The position numbers and the translations under genes were made by a program. A DNA stretch of 64,000 nucleotides from Bradyrhizobium manausense (GTDB lineage: Bacteria; Pseudomonadota; Alphaproteobacteria; Rhizobiales; Xanthobacteraceae): contig NZ_JAFCKB010000016.1 in NCBI RefSeq assembly GCF_018130615.1, forward strand, positions 1-64,000. Reading direction: 5' to 3'. Shown piece after piece: positions 63,057 to 64,000 of the stretch. The notes under the pieces are model-generated. The model had not been told where the DNA came from, did not search any database, and saw only the letters and a list, made by a program, of their open reading frames with translations. How positions within the stretch are numbered: position 1 is the stretch's first letter; each line of letters begins with the position of its first letter.

Positions 63057-63262
63057 AAATTTAAGACAGCGGCGCCGGCGTCACGCTCACGTCATCGCGG
63101 CGCTGAAAGGGGACCAAGGATGTCGTGCAGCCTTCGCGTGACGGAGCCCGTCATGAACGGCCGATGATATCGGTGCAACCACGCCGCTGTCGGAGCTTCG
63201 AAGGCCGACGGCAGCAATTCTGCTCAACAACAACTGTAATCTTCTAAAGTGGTGAGGCTACG

Positions 63263-64000
63263 GTGGCGAGTACGGATATTGCGAATGTCGGTGAGGCGCA
63301 GCGAACGCGGGGCCAGAGCATGAGCGGCAAAAAAAGAACTCGGCGCGGCTGGCTGGATCGCTACTCGGCGCTTCTCGTCGGTGTCGTGCTCGTCGGAGCC
63401 TGGCAGATCCTCGTGCCGTTGTCAGGACTTTCGGAGTTTGTCCTGCCGACGCCGTTGGCGATCGGCAAGCGCATCGTCAGCGACGCATCGTTGCTCATGG
63501 CCCATACCTACGTGACGCTGTTGGAAGTCGTCTTCGGTTTCGCCATCGGCGTCCTGATGGGTGTCCCGCTGGCCCTCTTCATCTTCTATTCCAAGGCCTT
63601 CGAGCGAGCCATCTATCCGATCCTCGTCGGACTCCAGACCGTTCCCAAGATATCGCTGGCGCCGATCCTGGTGCTCTATCTCGGCTATGGATGGGCGCCT
63701 AAGATCGTGCTGGCCTTCCTGATCTCGTTCTTTCCGATCGTGATCTCGACGGTGGTTGGCCTGCAATCCCTGGACAAGAATCTCGTCAACCTGGTCCGCT
63801 CCATGGGAGCGAATGAGTGGCAGACCTTCTTCAAGCTACGCCTGCCTGCGGCGCTGCCAAATATCTTCGGCGGCTTCAAGGTCGCGGTCTCTCTTGCCGT
63901 CATCGGTGCGGTGATCGGCGAGTACGTCGCCGCGGAGCGAGGCCTAGGGTACCTGCAGCTTCAGGCAAACTCCCAGTTCGACACCACACTGAACTTCGCG
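63263..64000 (+). CDS. ABC transporter permease, SsuC/TauC type (3' truncated by window)
   Basis: 246 visible residues from a GTG at 63263 (GTGAGG site before it); an ATG at 63320 is the alternative start. Hydrophobic segments follow a polar N-terminus with KKRTRRGWLDRYSALLVGVV. The EAA-type loop MGANEWQTFFKLRLPAALP is seen near residue 190. It is the nitrate/sulfonate/taurine permease family that pairs with NMT1-type binding proteins. The stop is beyond the window. The ATPase is probably next. Shared motif with the binding protein at 45501 suggests they work together. Confidence 0.88.
   Translation, partial: MASTDIANVGEAQRTRGQSMSGKKRTRRGWLDRYSALLVGVVLVGAWQILVPLSGLSEFVLPTPLAIGKRIVSDASLLMAHTYVTLLEVVFGFAIGVLMGVPLALFIFYSKAFERAIYPILVGLQTVPKISLAPILVLYLGYGWAPKIVLAFLISFFPIVISTVVGLQSLDKNLVNLVRSMGANEWQTFFKLRLPAALPNIFGGFKVAVSLAVIGAVIGEYVAAERGLGYLQLQANSQFDTTLNFA

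Larger units (their letters stand above)
62831..63262. other. Gap containing a terminator and operator copy E
   Basis: 432 bases between the CobW stop and the permease start. It holds a terminator-like element at 62842-62877 and operator copy E at 63022-63056. No further gene is seen. Confidence 0.5.

Overview
The window reads as a stretch of an alphaproteobacterial chromosome or large replicon, most likely Bradyrhizobium-like. It has high GC, several TTG/GTG starts, and a dense run of small catabolic modules, each with its own ABC or MFS transporter and its own regulator. This placement comes from general protein character and gene content only, with no database search. I saw no rRNA, tRNA, CRISPR array, insertion sequence or phage gene.

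Region by region. (1) 1-4.5 kb: a branched-chain amino-acid type ABC transporter (livG cut by the window edge, then livF, livH, livM and a binding protein). It is followed by acyl-CoA dehydrogenase, quinone-oxidoreductase-like, nitroreductase and enoyl-CoA hydratase genes (4.7-8.6 kb), i.e. uptake plus CoA-linked breakdown of a carboxylic acid. (2) 8.8-10.3 kb: an SDR gene divergent from a TetR regulator, with two tandem 15-bp dyads between them. (3) 10.9-19.2 kb: an AraC regulator, two creatinase-like (M24-fold) proteins, a polyamine-type ABC transporter and an exported GAF-domain protein. (4) 19.5-26.1 kb: a minus-strand operon (Tat-exported amidohydrolase, 2-hydroxycarboxylate transporter, isopropylmalate/tartrate-type dehydrogenase, semialdehyde dehydrogenase, cupin) divergent from a GntR regulator with two winged-helix domains. 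(5) 26.2-30.1 kb: LysR, MFS and an FAD oxidoreductase. (6) 30.3-35.7 kb: AraC, TTC38-like TPR protein, MFS, zinc alcohol dehydrogenase and ChrR-type cupin. (7) 35.8-40.7 kb: LacI, DapA-family lyase, MFS and LysR, with a clear LacI-type operator. (8) 40.9-44.1 kb: porin and an exported alpha/beta hydrolase.

(9) 44.3-64 kb is the most interesting part. It encodes a NodD-like LysR, an NMT1-type binding protein, a vanillate-demethylase-type Rieske oxygenase and its reductase, an enolase-superfamily enzyme, a third creatinase-like protein and an ATZ/TRZ amidohydrolase. It continues with a DadA-like oxidase behind a tandem glycine riboswitch. Next is a six-gene operon whose genes overlap by 1-4 bases: opine dehydrogenase, DpaA-like dehydrogenase, hydantoinase, an unknown protein, 4-OT tautomerase and an isochorismatase-VOC fusion. 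A GntR/FCD regulator, RidA, a CobW GTPase and an ABC permease complete it.

Six copies of one operator-like motif (GATC-9 nt-GATC, flanked as TGTGATCACA) lie in this region. Five sit in front of genes, including the GntR gene itself. This suggests one regulon joining the binding protein, the permease and the enzymes into a single nitrogen-compound degradation pathway that probably yields glycine. I do not recognise the pathway as a known one.
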